Notes: generated from the letters alone by a model not told the origin. A stretch of DNA of 64,000 nucleotides from Acidobacteriota bacterium (GCA_004298155.1 SCRD01000024.1:248001-312000), one strand, 5' to 3'; positions 42,545-52,221 are shown, numbered from the stretch's first letter. Numbers and translations are program-made.

Positions 42545-43855
42545 TCAGGGTTGGAGGCCGATTGCCGAGCTCAAGCGGGTTCGGGCTATTTGGTAATCAT
42601 AGAGCGCCTGTGCGTAAGCCACTCGCGCGGATTCGGCTGTCGATTCTGCGGCCAGAAGCTCGACCATTGAAATGAGCTGCGCGTCGTAGCGTGTCTGAGC
42701 AAGTCTGAGGGCTTCTTCTGCGTAGGAAGCGATCTCCTGATCCGCCTTCGCTGAGTTCAGCGCCTTCATCTCGCTGGCACGGGCCCGACTTACTTCCTTT
42801 CGGATTTCGAGTGTCTTAAACGAGTATTCCGCGCGGATAGCGTCCAGGCCGCTCTCCTCAGCCTGAATCTGCGCTTTCAGGCTGCCACCTGCATAGATCG
42901 GCGCAAAAACGCCAAGGCCGCCGGCCATCAACTGCGAGGCGGTCAGCTCAGCAAAGCGGGCGTAGCCGCCGGTAAATACAGCCCGCAAGGATGGCCACCG
43001 AAGGCTCCGAGCGTACTCGACGCGTTCTTCCTGCGCCTTGATCTCCGCCTTCATTTCCATCAGGTCCGGGCGGCTGGCCAGTGCCTGCCCGATTTCAACA
43101 TCGAGCGTGGCTGGAGCTTCAAGCTCGATTTGCGGCTCGGCGAGTTGATAGTTCCCGCCTTCTGGCCGCCCGAGTGCGGCGAACAGCGCAGTCCACGCCG
43201 CGTTCTCGCCCGCGCGCGACCGGGCCATGGCCAGTTCGGCGGAGCTTGTCCCAACTTTGGCCAGATCGAAATCCAATTTTGAGCTCAAGCCCACTTCAAA
43301 AAACTCCTGGGCTTTACGCTCAACCTGCCGCCTCTCTTTCAGATCCTGTTCATTGACCTGGATGGCGCTCTGAAGGCTGAGGACCTTCAGAAAAGCGACG
43401 GTGGCCTGCTCCGCGGTCCGATCGCGAACTTCATCGAGGGCGCTCTCGGCGGCCCTCACTTCCCCGTTCGCAATCTTGATCGAGTGCCTGGTTTGGCCAA
43501 AATCGAAAATGTTCTGGTTGACATTGGCCGCGTCGCTCAGGTTGCGGAAGAACGGCGAAGCTGGAAGGCCCAGAAGTCCCAGGCCGTTGGTGGCCCCGGA
43601 AAGCCCAAGCTTTCCGATACCGTTAAAGCTTAGCTGCGGATAGTAACCGGATTTTCGTATTCGAACGTTTGCCTTGGCCTGCTTCACCCGCGCCTGCGCC
43701 GCGCGAAGCTCAGGGCTGTTGGCCAGCGCGATTTTGACGGCCTGATTGAGGCTGAGATTTTCGGGCGGTCCGGCCGCACCCTGGCACCTTGAGGTGACGG
43801 GCCATTGAACAATTGCCATAAACGCGCAGGCTATCAAGACTTTTCGACCACTCAT
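42545..43855 (-). CDS. TolC-like outer membrane efflux protein
   Basis: An outer-membrane factor of about 436 residues that forms the exit duct of a tripartite pump. Seen: a signal peptide (SGRKVLIACAFMAIVQWPVTS), two OEP repeats each opening with an L-N-x-A-V-x-x-A-L-A-NSPEL type helix (LSLNQAVKIALANSPELRAAQ) and long coiled-coil helices, and a C-terminal SALYDYQIARTRLSSAIG-like end. The ATG at 43855 is the start of the leader, with GGAGAC upstream; the frame open to 43915 lies in the intergenic gap. It is the third gene of the efflux operon. Confidence 0.9.
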   Translation of the reverse strand: MSGRKVLIACAFMAIVQWPVTSRCQGAAGPPENLSLNQAVKIALANSPELRAAQARVKQAKANVRIRKSGYYPQLSFNGIGKLGLSGATNGLGLLGLPASPFFRNLSDAANVNQNIFDFGQTRHSIKIANGEVRAAESALDEVRDRTAEQATVAFLKVLSLQSAIQVNEQDLKERRQVERKAQEFFEVGLSSKLDFDLAKVGTSSAELAMARSRAGENAAWTALFAALGRPEGGNYQLAEPQIELEAPATLDVEIGQALASRPDLMEMKAEIKAQEERVEYARSLRWPSLRAVFTGGYARFAELTASQLMAGGLGVFAPIYAGGSLKAQIQAEESGLDAIRAEYSFKTLEIRKEVSRARASEMKALNSAKADQEIASYAEEALRLAQTRYDAQLISMVELLAAESTAESARVAYAQALYDYQIARTRLSSAIGLQP

Positions 43856-43948
43856 TGCCGTTTGTCTCCAGCACAACATGCGGGCATTTGGAAATTCAAA
43901 TTGCACAGGGACCATCAGGTCCCGGCTCTCTGTCCATTGAGTCCGGGA

Positions 43949-45163
43949 TCACACGCTGCCTCCGGCCACGCCCGAAACTTCCACGGCACTGCCCTCCGTC
44001 AGCCCGCCCTTGCCTTCGATGATGACTTGCCGACCCTTGGAAACCCCTGATCGAATTTGAACTTCGGCGCCATTGTCGAGTCCGGTTTCCACCTCGACCC
44101 GATGCGCTGTTCCATGGCGGACAACCCACACAAACGTCCGGGTTCCCTGCATCGCAAGCGCCGAATCGGGGATCACAATCGCGTTGTGAACGGTCTGGAT
44201 ATCCAGCGTCACGTTGGCGTACATTCCGGGCCGCAGAGTACGGCTGCGGTTGCGAACGTCGATTTCCGTTTTCATCGTGCGCGTGGCCGGATCGAGCGCC
44301 TCGGCAAAACGAGTCACCGAAGCCTTGAAAACCGTGCCCGGGTAAGCGGCCGTCGTCAAGGTAGCTGGCGTACCAACACGAACGAAAGGCACGTCAACCT
44401 CGGGGACGCTGACGTAAATCCGGATCGTATCCAAATCCTGCAAGGTTACGACCGGTTGTCCCTTTTGAGATGAGGTGCCGGCCTGAATCAGGGCGCCCGG
44501 GTCCACAAAGCGCGCCGTTACGACCCCGCTGAAGGGAGCGATGATTTCGGAGTACTGCTGCAAAGTGACCAGACGCTCCACGTTGGCGCGCGCCGTGCTC
44601 ACCCTGGCCTTTGCAAGCTCGACATCGGCTGCGGCCACTTCGTTCTTGCTTCGATACTGATCGAGTTCCTGCTTTGAGATGGCGTCCGGGTCTTTCGTGT
44701 GGACTTCGAGATAGCGTTCGAAGGTGGCCGCTTGCAAATCGGCCTCCGCCTTGGAGCGGTTCAAATCAGCGAGCGCCTGCTGGTAAGCGGCTTGGGCCTG
44801 ATCGACTTCCTTCACCATCTCCGGGACTTCGAGCACAGCGAGCACATCTCCTCGGCGTACCCGGTCACCCTTGTCCACGCGGATCGAGCGGAGATACCCT
44901 GCCACTCTTCCGTAGAGGGTGGCCTCGTTGAGAGCGACCAAGGTTCCAGGAAGGCTAATCTTGCGAGCGAGATCCTTTTGTTGAGCTGTTACAACTCCGA
45001 CGGTCACTCTGGATCCAGCGGGATTCGAAGCCTCGGAGTCGGCACGGGTCGTGTGAGAACACGCCGACAGGGTCATCAACGCAAGGGTCAGCAGGGCAGG
45101 TCCCGCAGATCGCTGAATTAAATGACAAAGTATCCGTCTATTATTGCTGCGAATTGGATTCAT
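43949..45163 (-). CDS. RND efflux periplasmic adaptor (membrane fusion protein)
   Basis: A 404-residue HlyD/AcrA-type adaptor. The N-terminus is a lipoprotein leader with the lipobox LSAC (about residue 34). Then come KISLPGTLVALNEATLYGRVAGYL (lipoyl half), an alpha-hairpin with QAQAAYQQALADLNRSKAEADL, and PFSGVVTARFVDPGALIQAG (second lipoyl half), followed by the beta-barrel and membrane-proximal domains. It links the inner-membrane pump with the TolC-like duct. Its start overlaps the pump gene end by 23 bases. Confidence 0.92.
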   Translation of the reverse strand: MNPIRSNNRRILCHLIQRSAGPALLTLALMTLSACSHTTRADSEASNPAGSRVTVGVVTAQQKDLARKISLPGTLVALNEATLYGRVAGYLRSIRVDKGDRVRRGDVLAVLEVPEMVKEVDQAQAAYQQALADLNRSKAEADLQAATFERYLEVHTKDPDAISKQELDQYRSKNEVAAADVELAKARVSTARANVERLVTLQQYSEIIAPFSGVVTARFVDPGALIQAGTSSQKGQPVVTLQDLDTIRIYVSVPEVDVPFVRVGTPATLTTAAYPGTVFKASVTRFAEALDPATRTMKTEIDVRNRSRTLRPGMYANVTLDIQTVHNAIVIPDSALAMQGTRTFVWVVRHGTAHRVEVETGLDNGAEVQIRSGVSKGRQVIIEGKGGLTEGSAVEVSGVAGGSV

Positions 45164-48100
45164 CAGGAAGTGTCAATCCTCCGGATTCTTCTTTGACTGA
45201 CTTGAGCGTGACATAAAGAGCTGGAACAACGAAAAGCGTCAGAACAGTCGATGCCGCCAGCCCTCCGACGACTGCCCGCGCAAGCGGAACGTTCGCCTCT
45301 GAACCTGTGCCGAGATGAAACGCCATCGGCAGCAGGCCCACAATGGCTGCGCATGACGTCATCAGAATGGGCCGCAGGCGTATGCCGCCGGCACGAACCG
45401 CCGCTTCATGGGCTGGCATCCCTTCAGACCGCAGGCGGTTCGCGAACTCCACGAGCAGGATGCTGTTCGAAACAGCGATGCCCACCATAAAGATCGTGCC
45501 GATGTAGGATTGAATGTTGACGGTGGTCCCGGTCAGCAACAGGATGAGGATGACGCCAACAATCCCCAACGGTACGGCGAAGAGAATAATCAACGGGTCG
45601 AGGAATGACCGAAACTGCGCCACCATCACTAGGTAAACCAGAGCAACCGCCATCAATAGCCCGAACCCAAGTCCCGAAAACGATTCCCCCATGCTCTGCA
45701 CTTCACCGCGCATGGCCACGTGATAGCCAGACGGGAGGGTGACATGAGCGAGACGCTTCTCAATATCGCTCGCAACCGAACCAATGTCGCGCCCGCTGAC
45801 GTTTGAGTAAACATTGGTTACGCGGGTGATGGCGCGATGCTCCACCTCAACGGGCGCCACACCGCGCGTAATTTTGGCGATGTTTTTCACCAGGGTGACG
45901 TCTTGTCCTGTCTTGCCATCCGGAGCGGGATCAGTGAGCGGAATGTTCTCAAGCGTCGCAATGTTGCGGATCAGGTCCTCTGGATACTGAGCGCCCAGAA
46001 AATAGTGGTTGCCGTTGTTTCGGTCGATCCAGAATGCGGGAAGGAAATTGACACTCGAGTTGATGGCGGTCTCAATGTTCTTGACGACGTCCTCCTGAGT
46101 CAGTCCAAGGTAAGCGGCTTTTACTCGATCCACGTCGATATTCAAAACTGGGTAGTCGAGGTTCTCTGCAATGCGCACGTCCACCGCGCCGGCCACCTGC
46201 TGGACTTGGGCCTGAACCTTTCGCGCGATTCCTTGTGCAACATCCAGGCTGTTGCCGGAAACCTGGATGTCAATCGGCGAGGGCAGGCCGTAGTTGAGGG
46301 CGGCACTCAGCAATCCGCCCGTATCGAAGGCGAAGCCCACTCCGGGAAACTGTCCAGGCAGAGCTTTTCGCAGGCGGCGAACATACTCTTGCGCGCTGGC
46401 CTTATGATCCTCGGCAAGCTGGACATTCATGAAACTGTCCATAGGCCCCGCATTCGGCGTATAGGCCGCGGGCCAGTCGTAGAGTACCCCAGTGTTTGTA
46501 ACAATCGTGTTTAATTCGTGGGGCGGAATCACCTTTCGGACTGCCCCTTCTACTTTTGCCGCCAAATCCTCGCTCAACTCGATGCGCATGCCGGACGGGC
46601 CATGTATCAGGATGGCGAACTGCCCGGCATCAATGGGCGGAAAGAGTTCTTTGCCCAGCAACGGGTAAAGCGCCAGAGCGCCCACAAAGGCCAGCGCTGC
46701 CGTGGCCAGCACGGTTTTCTTCCGTGCCAGCGCTCGGCGGAGCCAGCGCTCGTAAAAATCCTTCAGATTTTCAAGCTTGGACGACAGAGCAACCAATAGC
46801 GATCGCCCGTGCGTGAACGAAGCCTCCTTCTCTGGATGCAAGAAGCGCGAACTGTAGGCCGGTATTAGAGTTAATGCCAGCACATAGGAAGCCGCCATGG
46901 CAAAGGCCACACTCAGAGCCAGGGGCGAAAAGAGGAAGCTTCCGAGCCCTGAAATAAAAACCACCGGAAAGAACACTACAACGGTGGTAATGGTGGAAAC
47001 GATGACTGGCATGGCCACTTCTTCCGCCGCGTCTTTGGCGGCGGCCAGCGCAGACTTCCCCAGGCGTAAGTGCCGGACGGTGTTTTCCAGCACCACAATC
47101 GAGTCATCAACGAGCCTTCCGACAGCAAGCGCCAGACCTCCCAGCGTCATGCTGTTGAGCGTATTGCCGGTCGCATAAAGCCCGATAAAGGCTGCCAAAA
47201 TGGAAAGAGGAATCGTCAGGAAAATGACCACGGTAAAGCGCGCGCTGCCGAGAAAGAGCAGCACCACCAGGGCCGCCAGCACAGCGCCCAGGATAACCTC
47301 TTTCTCAAGCGATCCGAGGGATCGGCGGACGTATACAGACTGGTCAAAGATCACTTTCAGGTCAACGCCCTGGGGAATCCGAGCCTGGATGCCCGCAAGG
47401 GCTTTCTTGACGCCCTCCACCACCTGGATGGTATTCGCTCCGGGCTGGCGGTAGATTGGAATGTAGACCTGCCGTCGGCCGTCGATGTGAACCACATTCG
47501 TCTGAATCTGGTAGGTGTCTTCGGCACGGCCAACATCCTTTACGAAAACCGGAGAACCATCCACAACCTTCAGCGGGAAATCGTTAATCTGGGTGACCGT
47601 CGGTACCATGCCGTTCGTCACGACCATGTAATCGGTTGCCCCGAGCTTGGCGTCGCCGGTGGGGATCAGTGTGTTCCACCTGCCTAGTCCGTTCGCCACA
47701 TCCATCGGAGAGAGTCCGCGCGCCGCCAGTTTATTGGGGTCAACGTAGACCAGGATGCGGCGAATGCGCCCGCCAAAGACCGCGGGAGCGATCGTACCGG
47801 TGATCCCGCTCAGCATGTTGCGGATGTTGAAGTACGCGATATCGTAAAGGCCGGTTTCGCCCATCGTCTTGCTGGAAACGGTCACCAGCGCAAGGGGAAT
47901 GGTGGCGGTGGGGTCGAAGGGCATGACCATCGGCGGGATCGTGCCCGGCGGCATGTAATAAAGGTCGGAAATGGCAAGTGATGACACCTGGGAGAGAGCT
48001 GTGTTGGGGTCGATGTCCGGACGGAAGAAATCCCGCACAACGCTCACCCCGAGCAGGCTTTTCGACGTCTGAAGAGCAATCCCGTTGGCCTGCGACGTCC

Positions 48101-48302
48101 AGCGCTCAATGCGGTTGGTGATGTCGCGTTCCATCACTTCGGTCGGCATTCCGGGATAGAGGGTCAAGATCTGGACTGCGGGTGTCTTGAAGATCGGTAG
48201 GATGTCCGCCGGGATGCGCAACAAGACTGTGATCCCCAGCAAAACGATAGCGAGGATTCCAACGACGACAAGATAAGGGTTTCTAAGGGCTGCTCGGACC
48301 AT
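45141..48302 (-). CDS. RND efflux transporter permease
   Basis: A 1053-residue AcrB/CzcA-type proton antiporter. Seen: the first helix VVGILAIVLLGITVLLRIPADI, the porter-domain repeats, the TM4 pair of acidic residues in ALAVGRLVDDSIVVLENTVRH, which is the proton-relay pattern of the drug-efflux (HAE) branch rather than the metal-efflux (HME) one, and C-terminal helices such as GIAVSNSILLVEFANRLRSEG and LGTGSEANVPLARAVVGG. Substrates cannot be read from sequence. It is the first structural gene of the operon, 40 bases after the anti-sigma gene, so it may be controlled by the sigma factor upstream. Confidence 0.94.
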   Translation of the reverse strand: MVRAALRNPYLVVVGILAIVLLGITVLLRIPADILPIFKTPAVQILTLYPGMPTEVMERDITNRIERWTSQANGIALQTSKSLLGVSVVRDFFRPDIDPNTALSQVSSLAISDLYYMPPGTIPPMVMPFDPTATIPLALVTVSSKTMGETGLYDIAYFNIRNMLSGITGTIAPAVFGGRIRRILVYVDPNKLAARGLSPMDVANGLGRWNTLIPTGDAKLGATDYMVVTNGMVPTVTQINDFPLKVVDGSPVFVKDVGRAEDTYQIQTNVVHIDGRRQVYIPIYRQPGANTIQVVEGVKKALAGIQARIPQGVDLKVIFDQSVYVRRSLGSLEKEVILGAVLAALVVLLFLGSARFTVVIFLTIPLSILAAFIGLYATGNTLNSMTLGGLALAVGRLVDDSIVVLENTVRHLRLGKSALAAAKDAAEEVAMPVIVSTITTVVVFFPVVFISGLGSFLFSPLALSVAFAMAASYVLALTLIPAYSSRFLHPEKEASFTHGRSLLVALSSKLENLKDFYERWLRRALARKKTVLATAALAFVGALALYPLLGKELFPPIDAGQFAILIHGPSGMRIELSEDLAAKVEGAVRKVIPPHELNTIVTNTGVLYDWPAAYTPNAGPMDSFMNVQLAEDHKASAQEYVRRLRKALPGQFPGVGFAFDTGGLLSAALNYGLPSPIDIQVSGNSLDVAQGIARKVQAQVQQVAGAVDVRIAENLDYPVLNIDVDRVKAAYLGLTQEDVVKNIETAINSSVNFLPAFWIDRNNGNHYFLGAQYPEDLIRNIATLENIPLTDPAPDGKTGQDVTLVKNIAKITRGVAPVEVEHRAITRVTNVYSNVSGRDIGSVASDIEKRLAHVTLPSGYHVAMRGEVQSMGESFSGLGFGLLMAVALVYLVMVAQFRSFLDPLIILFAVPLGIVGVILILLLTGTTVNIQSYIGTIFMVGIAVSNSILLVEFANRLRSEGMPAHEAAVRAGGIRLRPILMTSCAAIVGLLPMAFHLGTGSEANVPLARAVVGGLAASTVLTLFVVPALYVTLKSVKEESGGLTLPDESNSQQ

Positions 48303-48342
48303 TGTCTTCTTCTGGTGTCTCCATGGGGACGACAGTGAGAGT

Positions 48343-49095
48343 TCAGGGAGACTGCCGTCTGATCGACTCAGCGATCTGTTGTAATGAAGTTGTGTCTAGT
48401 GCTGCGACGAGACTGTAAACCAACCCTCGATGGCACCAGAGGGCAGAATTCAGGCCCTGGTTCGATTCCCAGACCTCAATGGGCCTTTTATCTTTCTCAA
48501 ATGACTTGGGCTCAGGGGTGACAAACAAAGAGACCAACGTTTGATCGGCCTCACGCCGGTAGTGAAGGAGCGCAGCCTTTCGTCCAGCGATATCGCAAAC
48601 TCTGGCGTCCTGAAGCACAGCGGATGGAACCTCCGGAACCCGTACGGAGAAATCAACCCGCCCTTGGAACCAGCTTTCAACCTGCCGCGCCGATGGAGAA
48701 ACGATTTCTTCCCGGCCTGGAAGGTAGTGCAGATGGTCAGCGATGAAATCCTGGGCCAGACGGTTCGGAGTTAGCGAGTAGTTGCTGCGATACCAATGCA
48801 GACCGGTGACGGTTAAGACCAAGAGAGCAATGGCCGCAGCCACCCCACTCCAAAACCGACGGCCCATAGCTTTAGAGGGTCTGCGACCCTGAATCATTGC
48901 CTCGACTTGCTCGCGAAGCGACGCCGGGGCGGATTCGGTTTTCGCGAGTCTGCGCACATGGCCTCGCAACATCTCCTGTCCGTAGATAAACTCCTGGCAC
49001 AAGGCGCAATTAGTGACGTGCCCAAGAATTTCGGGCGGCGCTTCTTTGCCGTTCTCGGCTTGGATCCATGCCTGCTGGTATTCCTTGCAGGTCAT
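48343..49095 (-). CDS. Anti-sigma factor with N-terminal zinc finger
   Basis: A 250-residue membrane protein. The N-terminal ZAS-type motif is HVTNCALCQEF (H-x3-C-x2-C) at about residues 26-36. One transmembrane helix, VAAAIALLVLTVTGLHWY (about 84-101), follows, then a periplasmic domain. This is the architecture of a one-pass anti-sigma factor that holds its ECF sigma factor until a signal arrives. Its start overlaps the sigma gene stop by four bases. Confidence 0.9.
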   Translation of the reverse strand: MTCKEYQQAWIQAENGKEAPPEILGHVTNCALCQEFIYGQEMLRGHVRRLAKTESAPASLREQVEAMIQGRRPSKAMGRRFWSGVAAAIALLVLTVTGLHWYRSNYSLTPNRLAQDFIADHLHYLPGREEIVSPSARQVESWFQGRVDFSVRVPEVPSAVLQDARVCDIAGRKAALLHYRREADQTLVSLFVTPEPKSFEKDKRPIEVWESNQGLNSALWCHRGLVYSLVAALDTTSLQQIAESIRRQSP

Positions 49096-49649
49096 AGGTT
49101 CTTCTCCTCCAATGGCCCATAGGCAGACAACAACCGTCGCAGTTCCTGACGGGCTCTGAACAACTTCGAAGCAACCGTCCCAAGCGGTAATTCGAGTATT
49201 TCCGCAATTTCCCTGAGCCGGAATTCCTCGGCATCCGAGAGCCAGATGACGGCGCGGAGATCCTCGGGGAGGCTTTCGATGGCGGTTCGAACGTCCCGGA
49301 CGGCGATGAACTCCGGCATTGGATCTGAATGGATTTCAGAATCCAATTCAAAGGCTTTTCCCTGGTCATCGAATGTCCTATGAGAGAGTCGTCGCCTGTA
49401 TTCGCTGACAAAGGTGTTGTAGAGAGTCCGAAAAAGCCAGGCTTTGGCATTTTTCATGATCCGCCCCTGGTTTTTCAGGGCGCGAAAGATACACTCCTGG
49501 GTCAGCTCCTGGGCGCGGTCCGGATCGCGCGTCATATGCAGGGCAAAGCGATAGAGCTCATCGAGGTAGCGCGTTACGGCTCCTTCGACTGAGAGAGCCT
49601 GGCTTGCTGCCGCATTCTCGATACTAACCACCGTACTCCGGAGTTCCAT
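49092..49649 (-). CDS. ECF RNA polymerase sigma factor
   Basis: A 185-residue sigma-70-family ECF factor. Region 2 shows RYLDELYRFALHMTRDPDRAQELTQECIFRAL; NAKAWLFRTLYNTFVSEYRRR is the end of region 2.4; region 4 shows AIESLPEDLRAVIWLSDAEEFRLREIAEILELPLGTVASKLFRARQELRRLL, the helix-turn-helix that reads the -35 box. The first gene of a sigma/anti-sigma/RND/MFP/TolC operon, it probably activates its own operon. Start ATG at 49649 as in the family. Confidence 0.94.
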   Translation of the reverse strand: MELRSTVVSIENAAASQALSVEGAVTRYLDELYRFALHMTRDPDRAQELTQECIFRALKNQGRIMKNAKAWLFRTLYNTFVSEYRRRLSHRTFDDQGKAFELDSEIHSDPMPEFIAVRDVRTAIESLPEDLRAVIWLSDAEEFRLREIAEILELPLGTVASKLFRARQELRRLLSAYGPLEEKNL

Positions 49650-49949
49650 GCCTATAGATTAGACGCGCAGGGGCCCCAAATTTATCTGGGATATCGAAAA
49701 ACACTTCCGAATTCCAGCCGGGACCACAGATAATTCGCACCCCTTGTCCTTCGATGAGATGTGGGGCCTCGTCACAGGAACTGTAATGAACCGCCGGGCA
49801 CAATCACTTACTTAACGGAGGCATTTGAGCCAGGCTGGGTAGGCATGTCCTGCCTGATCTGTGTCGAGGCTTCGAGCGATTTGGCGTGTGAGTTCTGTGG
49901 AGCTATCACGGCCAGAAGCTAAGATCACAATTCCATGACGGAGGAAAGA
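49650..49949. other. Divergent intergenic region
   Basis: About 300 bases between the sigma factor gene (minus) and the DUF302 gene (plus). It should hold divergent promoters. I saw no clear ECF-type -35/-10 pair or terminator that I could defend. Confidence 0.35.
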
Positions 49950-50408
49950 ATGAAACGTAAATTGTTGATGTCATTAGGGATCGCCGTAATCGGCATTGCC
50001 TTTAGCGGGCTGGCGATGGCGCAGGATTCTGTCGTCAAGGTCGAAAGTCAGCACAGCTTTGACCAAACCGTGTCACAAGTTAAGTCGGCCACGAGCCAGA
50101 ACGGCTTGATGGTTATGGGCCATCTGGACCAGGGGAAAATGCTCTCCATGACGGGGTTACAGTTGAAGGGCGAGTCGTTTCTGGTGGGCAACCCGAACAT
50201 GGGAAAGAAGTTGTTTACTGCGGATCCCACTGTCGGCGTGTTTGTTCCCATTCGTATTTTCGTATACGAAGGGTCAGACGGCCACACTTACGTAAGCTAC
50301 GAAAAGCCATCGGTGGCGCTCGGCCAGCTTAACAACCCGCAAGTCAGCATGATGGCCAAAATGCTGGACATGAAAATCCAGGGCATCGCTCAGGCAGCCA
50401 CGCACTAA
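49950..50408 (+). CDS. Secreted DUF302 protein
   Basis: A 152-residue DUF302 protein with a clean Sec signal peptide (MKRKLLMSLGIAVIGIAFSG, cleaved after AMA). The mature part has VKVESQHSFDQTVSQVKSATS and FLVGNPNMGKKLFTADPTVGVFVPIRIFVY, the DUF302 fold. The biochemical role of this family is not established. The ATG at 49950 has GGAGGAAAGA directly ahead, so the upstream ATG at 49935 is not used. It may form an operon with the membrane protein 47 bases downstream. Confidence 0.85.
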   Translation: MKRKLLMSLGIAVIGIAFSGLAMAQDSVVKVESQHSFDQTVSQVKSATSQNGLMVMGHLDQGKMLSMTGLQLKGESFLVGNPNMGKKLFTADPTVGVFVPIRIFVYEGSDGHTYVSYEKPSVALGQLNNPQVSMMAKMLDMKIQGIAQAATH

Positions 50409-50455
50409 GCGGCCGCAAACCCCTGGCGCAAGCGCGTTGAGAAAGCGAGGTTAAT

Positions 50456-51163
50456 GTGAGAAAAGGTTTGGGAACTCTATTACTCACGGGTCTGACTTTG
50501 GCGCTGGCGTCCGTGGGGCCAAACATATTCCCTGCAGCAATGGCTGGCTACGGAACGCTGAACGTCCTGGCAAAGCAGTGGTTGATCCCATCCATCGTCG
50601 GACTGGCAATCATCGCACTGCTTGCCAGGAAGCGGAATCCGCTGGTAGCCCGGTCTATCGTCTGGGGGGCAGTGGCCGGCGCCATTGCCACCGTAGCTTT
50701 GGAGGTTGTCCGGTCCACGGGGTTTCATCTCGGTTACATGCCGGGCAGCCTGCCCAAGCTGATGGGAGTGTTGTTGCTCGACCGGTTTGAGCTGGGCCCC
50801 AACACGGCGTCGAACATCGCTGGATGGGCCTATCATTTCTGGAATGGAGCGGCGTTCGGAATTATTTTTGTTCTGCTCATCGGAACGAAAAGAGTATGGG
50901 CGGCCGTTCTGTACGGCCTGGCGCTCGGTGTGGGATTCATGGTTAGTCCGGTCGTGCAGTCACTAGGCGTGGGCTATTTTGGCTTGGACTTCTCAGTTGG
51001 GTTCCCCGTTGTGGTCTCATTGGCTCACGCGGCCTTCGGCTTGGCGCTGGGACTCCTGGCTCGCCGTTTTCTGGGTCCGCAGCCAAGCGTGGTGCTTTCC
51101 AGGATCCGATTAACTCTGTCTCACTGTGCCCCGGAGGCAAATCCAAGTCACTCCACGGGCTAA
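50456..51163 (+). CDS. Multi-pass membrane protein of unknown function
   Basis: A 235-residue hydrophobic protein with about six membrane spans: residues 5-20, 42-58, 64-84, 124-142, 146-165 and 180-202. Loops carry LARKRNPLVARSIVWG and HFWNGAAFGIIFVLLIGTKR. I do not recognise a named family. The start is a GTG at 50456; a GCGAGG element lies upstream. It is on the same strand as the DUF302 gene and probably cotranscribed. Confidence 0.65.
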   Translation: MRKGLGTLLLTGLTLALASVGPNIFPAAMAGYGTLNVLAKQWLIPSIVGLAIIALLARKRNPLVARSIVWGAVAGAIATVALEVVRSTGFHLGYMPGSLPKLMGVLLLDRFELGPNTASNIAGWAYHFWNGAAFGIIFVLLIGTKRVWAAVLYGLALGVGFMVSPVVQSLGVGYFGLDFSVGFPVVVSLAHAAFGLALGLLARRFLGPQPSVVLSRIRLTLSHCAPEANPSHSTG

Positions 51164-51213
51164 TTCTTGGCATGTAGCGCAGGGGAGGCTGGGCTCGCCC
51201 GGCGGAAGGTTCA

Positions 51214-52221
51214 ATTTGGAATAGGGGTATTTACTTCACGCCACCAACCCCAACAGGTTGTGGTTTGATCAAAGTTGCGAACGGAGCCGGGTCTACTTGC
51301 ACCGCCTGTTGAGCCAAACGATAGAACAGCTTTCCCCGGGATGCCGACGTGCGACGGTTAAACCGGAAAGTGAATTCGTCGAGGTAAGCATCCAGTTGAT
51401 CGTGCCCGACCGCACCTTGGTGGGTACCCAGCATCCATCGCTTCAGGAGCGAAACGACCCGATGCACGCGCGGCAACAAATATTCTCCCTCCGCTTGACG
51501 ACGCTGAACCTGTCGGTCGTGGACATAGCTCAACCCCAGGTAGGCAGGCAAGCCATCGGTTCGGACGGTGCTTCCCGGCTGGATGGCCTCAGCGATGAAC
51601 CCGTGCAGGCGGGCGCGAGTCAGATCGGGGATGCGGCGCAGCCGGATGTGGCCAAGGCCTTTCCCATCCTCCTGAGCGGCCACGAGGATCAGGGCTTTAG
51701 CTTCCGCTCCTCGTCCAATAACGCCGGGTTCCTCACCGCCCCAGTACGTTTCGTCGACTTCAACCACACCCCTCAGCCGGTCGCGGCTTGGCCGGACCAT
51801 GGCTCGACGCAACTTGTGCAAGATCGCCCAAGCGGTTTTGTAGCTGCCCAGACCCAGCGCACGCTGCAATCCCAAGGCGCTGATGCCGTTCTTCTGGTTG
51901 GTGATGTACCACATGGCTCGAAACCAAGTCCCCAGCGGGAGGTGGCTGTCCTGAAAGATGGTGCCGGCCGTGACCGATACTTCATACCGGCAATGCCCGC
52001 ACCGCCAGCGACTCCGCCGAACCTGCCAAGCCTCTCGTCCTTGGCACCGAGGACATCTCCAACCGTTAGGCCAGCGCAGCCTCGCAAGGTATTCAGCGCA
52101 GGCCTGTTCATCGTGAAAGCGTCGTTCCAATTCCATCAAGGTTCGTGGATAATCCCCGACCATGCCCTTGAACACTACAGGTTGTGGTCGGTGGCGTCAA
52201 GTAAATACCCCTAATTTGGAA
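51214..52221 (-). mobile_element. IS1595-family insertion sequence with 8-bp target duplication
   Basis: The element spans 51222-52213 with terminal inverted repeats starting TAGGGGTATTTACTT at both ends. It is bounded by a perfect 8-bp direct repeat ATTTGGAA at 51214-51221 and 52214-52221, the target-site duplication length known for IS1595 elements. It carries one intact transposase. Exact ends and duplication indicate a fairly recent insertion between the membrane-protein gene and the DUF3179 gene. Confidence 0.93.
51231..52175 (-). CDS. IS1595-family transposase
   Basis: A 314-residue transposase of the ISXO2/IS1595 type. The N-terminal zinc ribbon is CPRCQGREAWQVRRSRWRCGHC (spanning about residues 41-62). 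The following helix segment has WFRAMWYITNQKNGISALGLQRALGLGSYKTAW, and the catalytic core begins with GVVEVDETYWGG. Later acidic and Asn/His residues would complete the DDE/N/H site, with RFNRRTS near the C-terminus. It occupies nearly the whole element. Confidence 0.92.
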   Translation of the reverse strand: MFKGMVGDYPRTLMELERRFHDEQACAEYLARLRWPNGWRCPRCQGREAWQVRRSRWRCGHCRYEVSVTAGTIFQDSHLPLGTWFRAMWYITNQKNGISALGLQRALGLGSYKTAWAILHKLRRAMVRPSRDRLRGVVEVDETYWGGEEPGVIGRGAEAKALILVAAQEDGKGLGHIRLRRIPDLTRARLHGFIAEAIQPGSTVRTDGLPAYLGLSYVHDRQVQRRQAEGEYLLPRVHRVVSLLKRWMLGTHQGAVGHDQLDAYLDEFTFRFNRRTSASRGKLFYRLAQQAVQVDPAPFATLIKPQPVGVGGVK

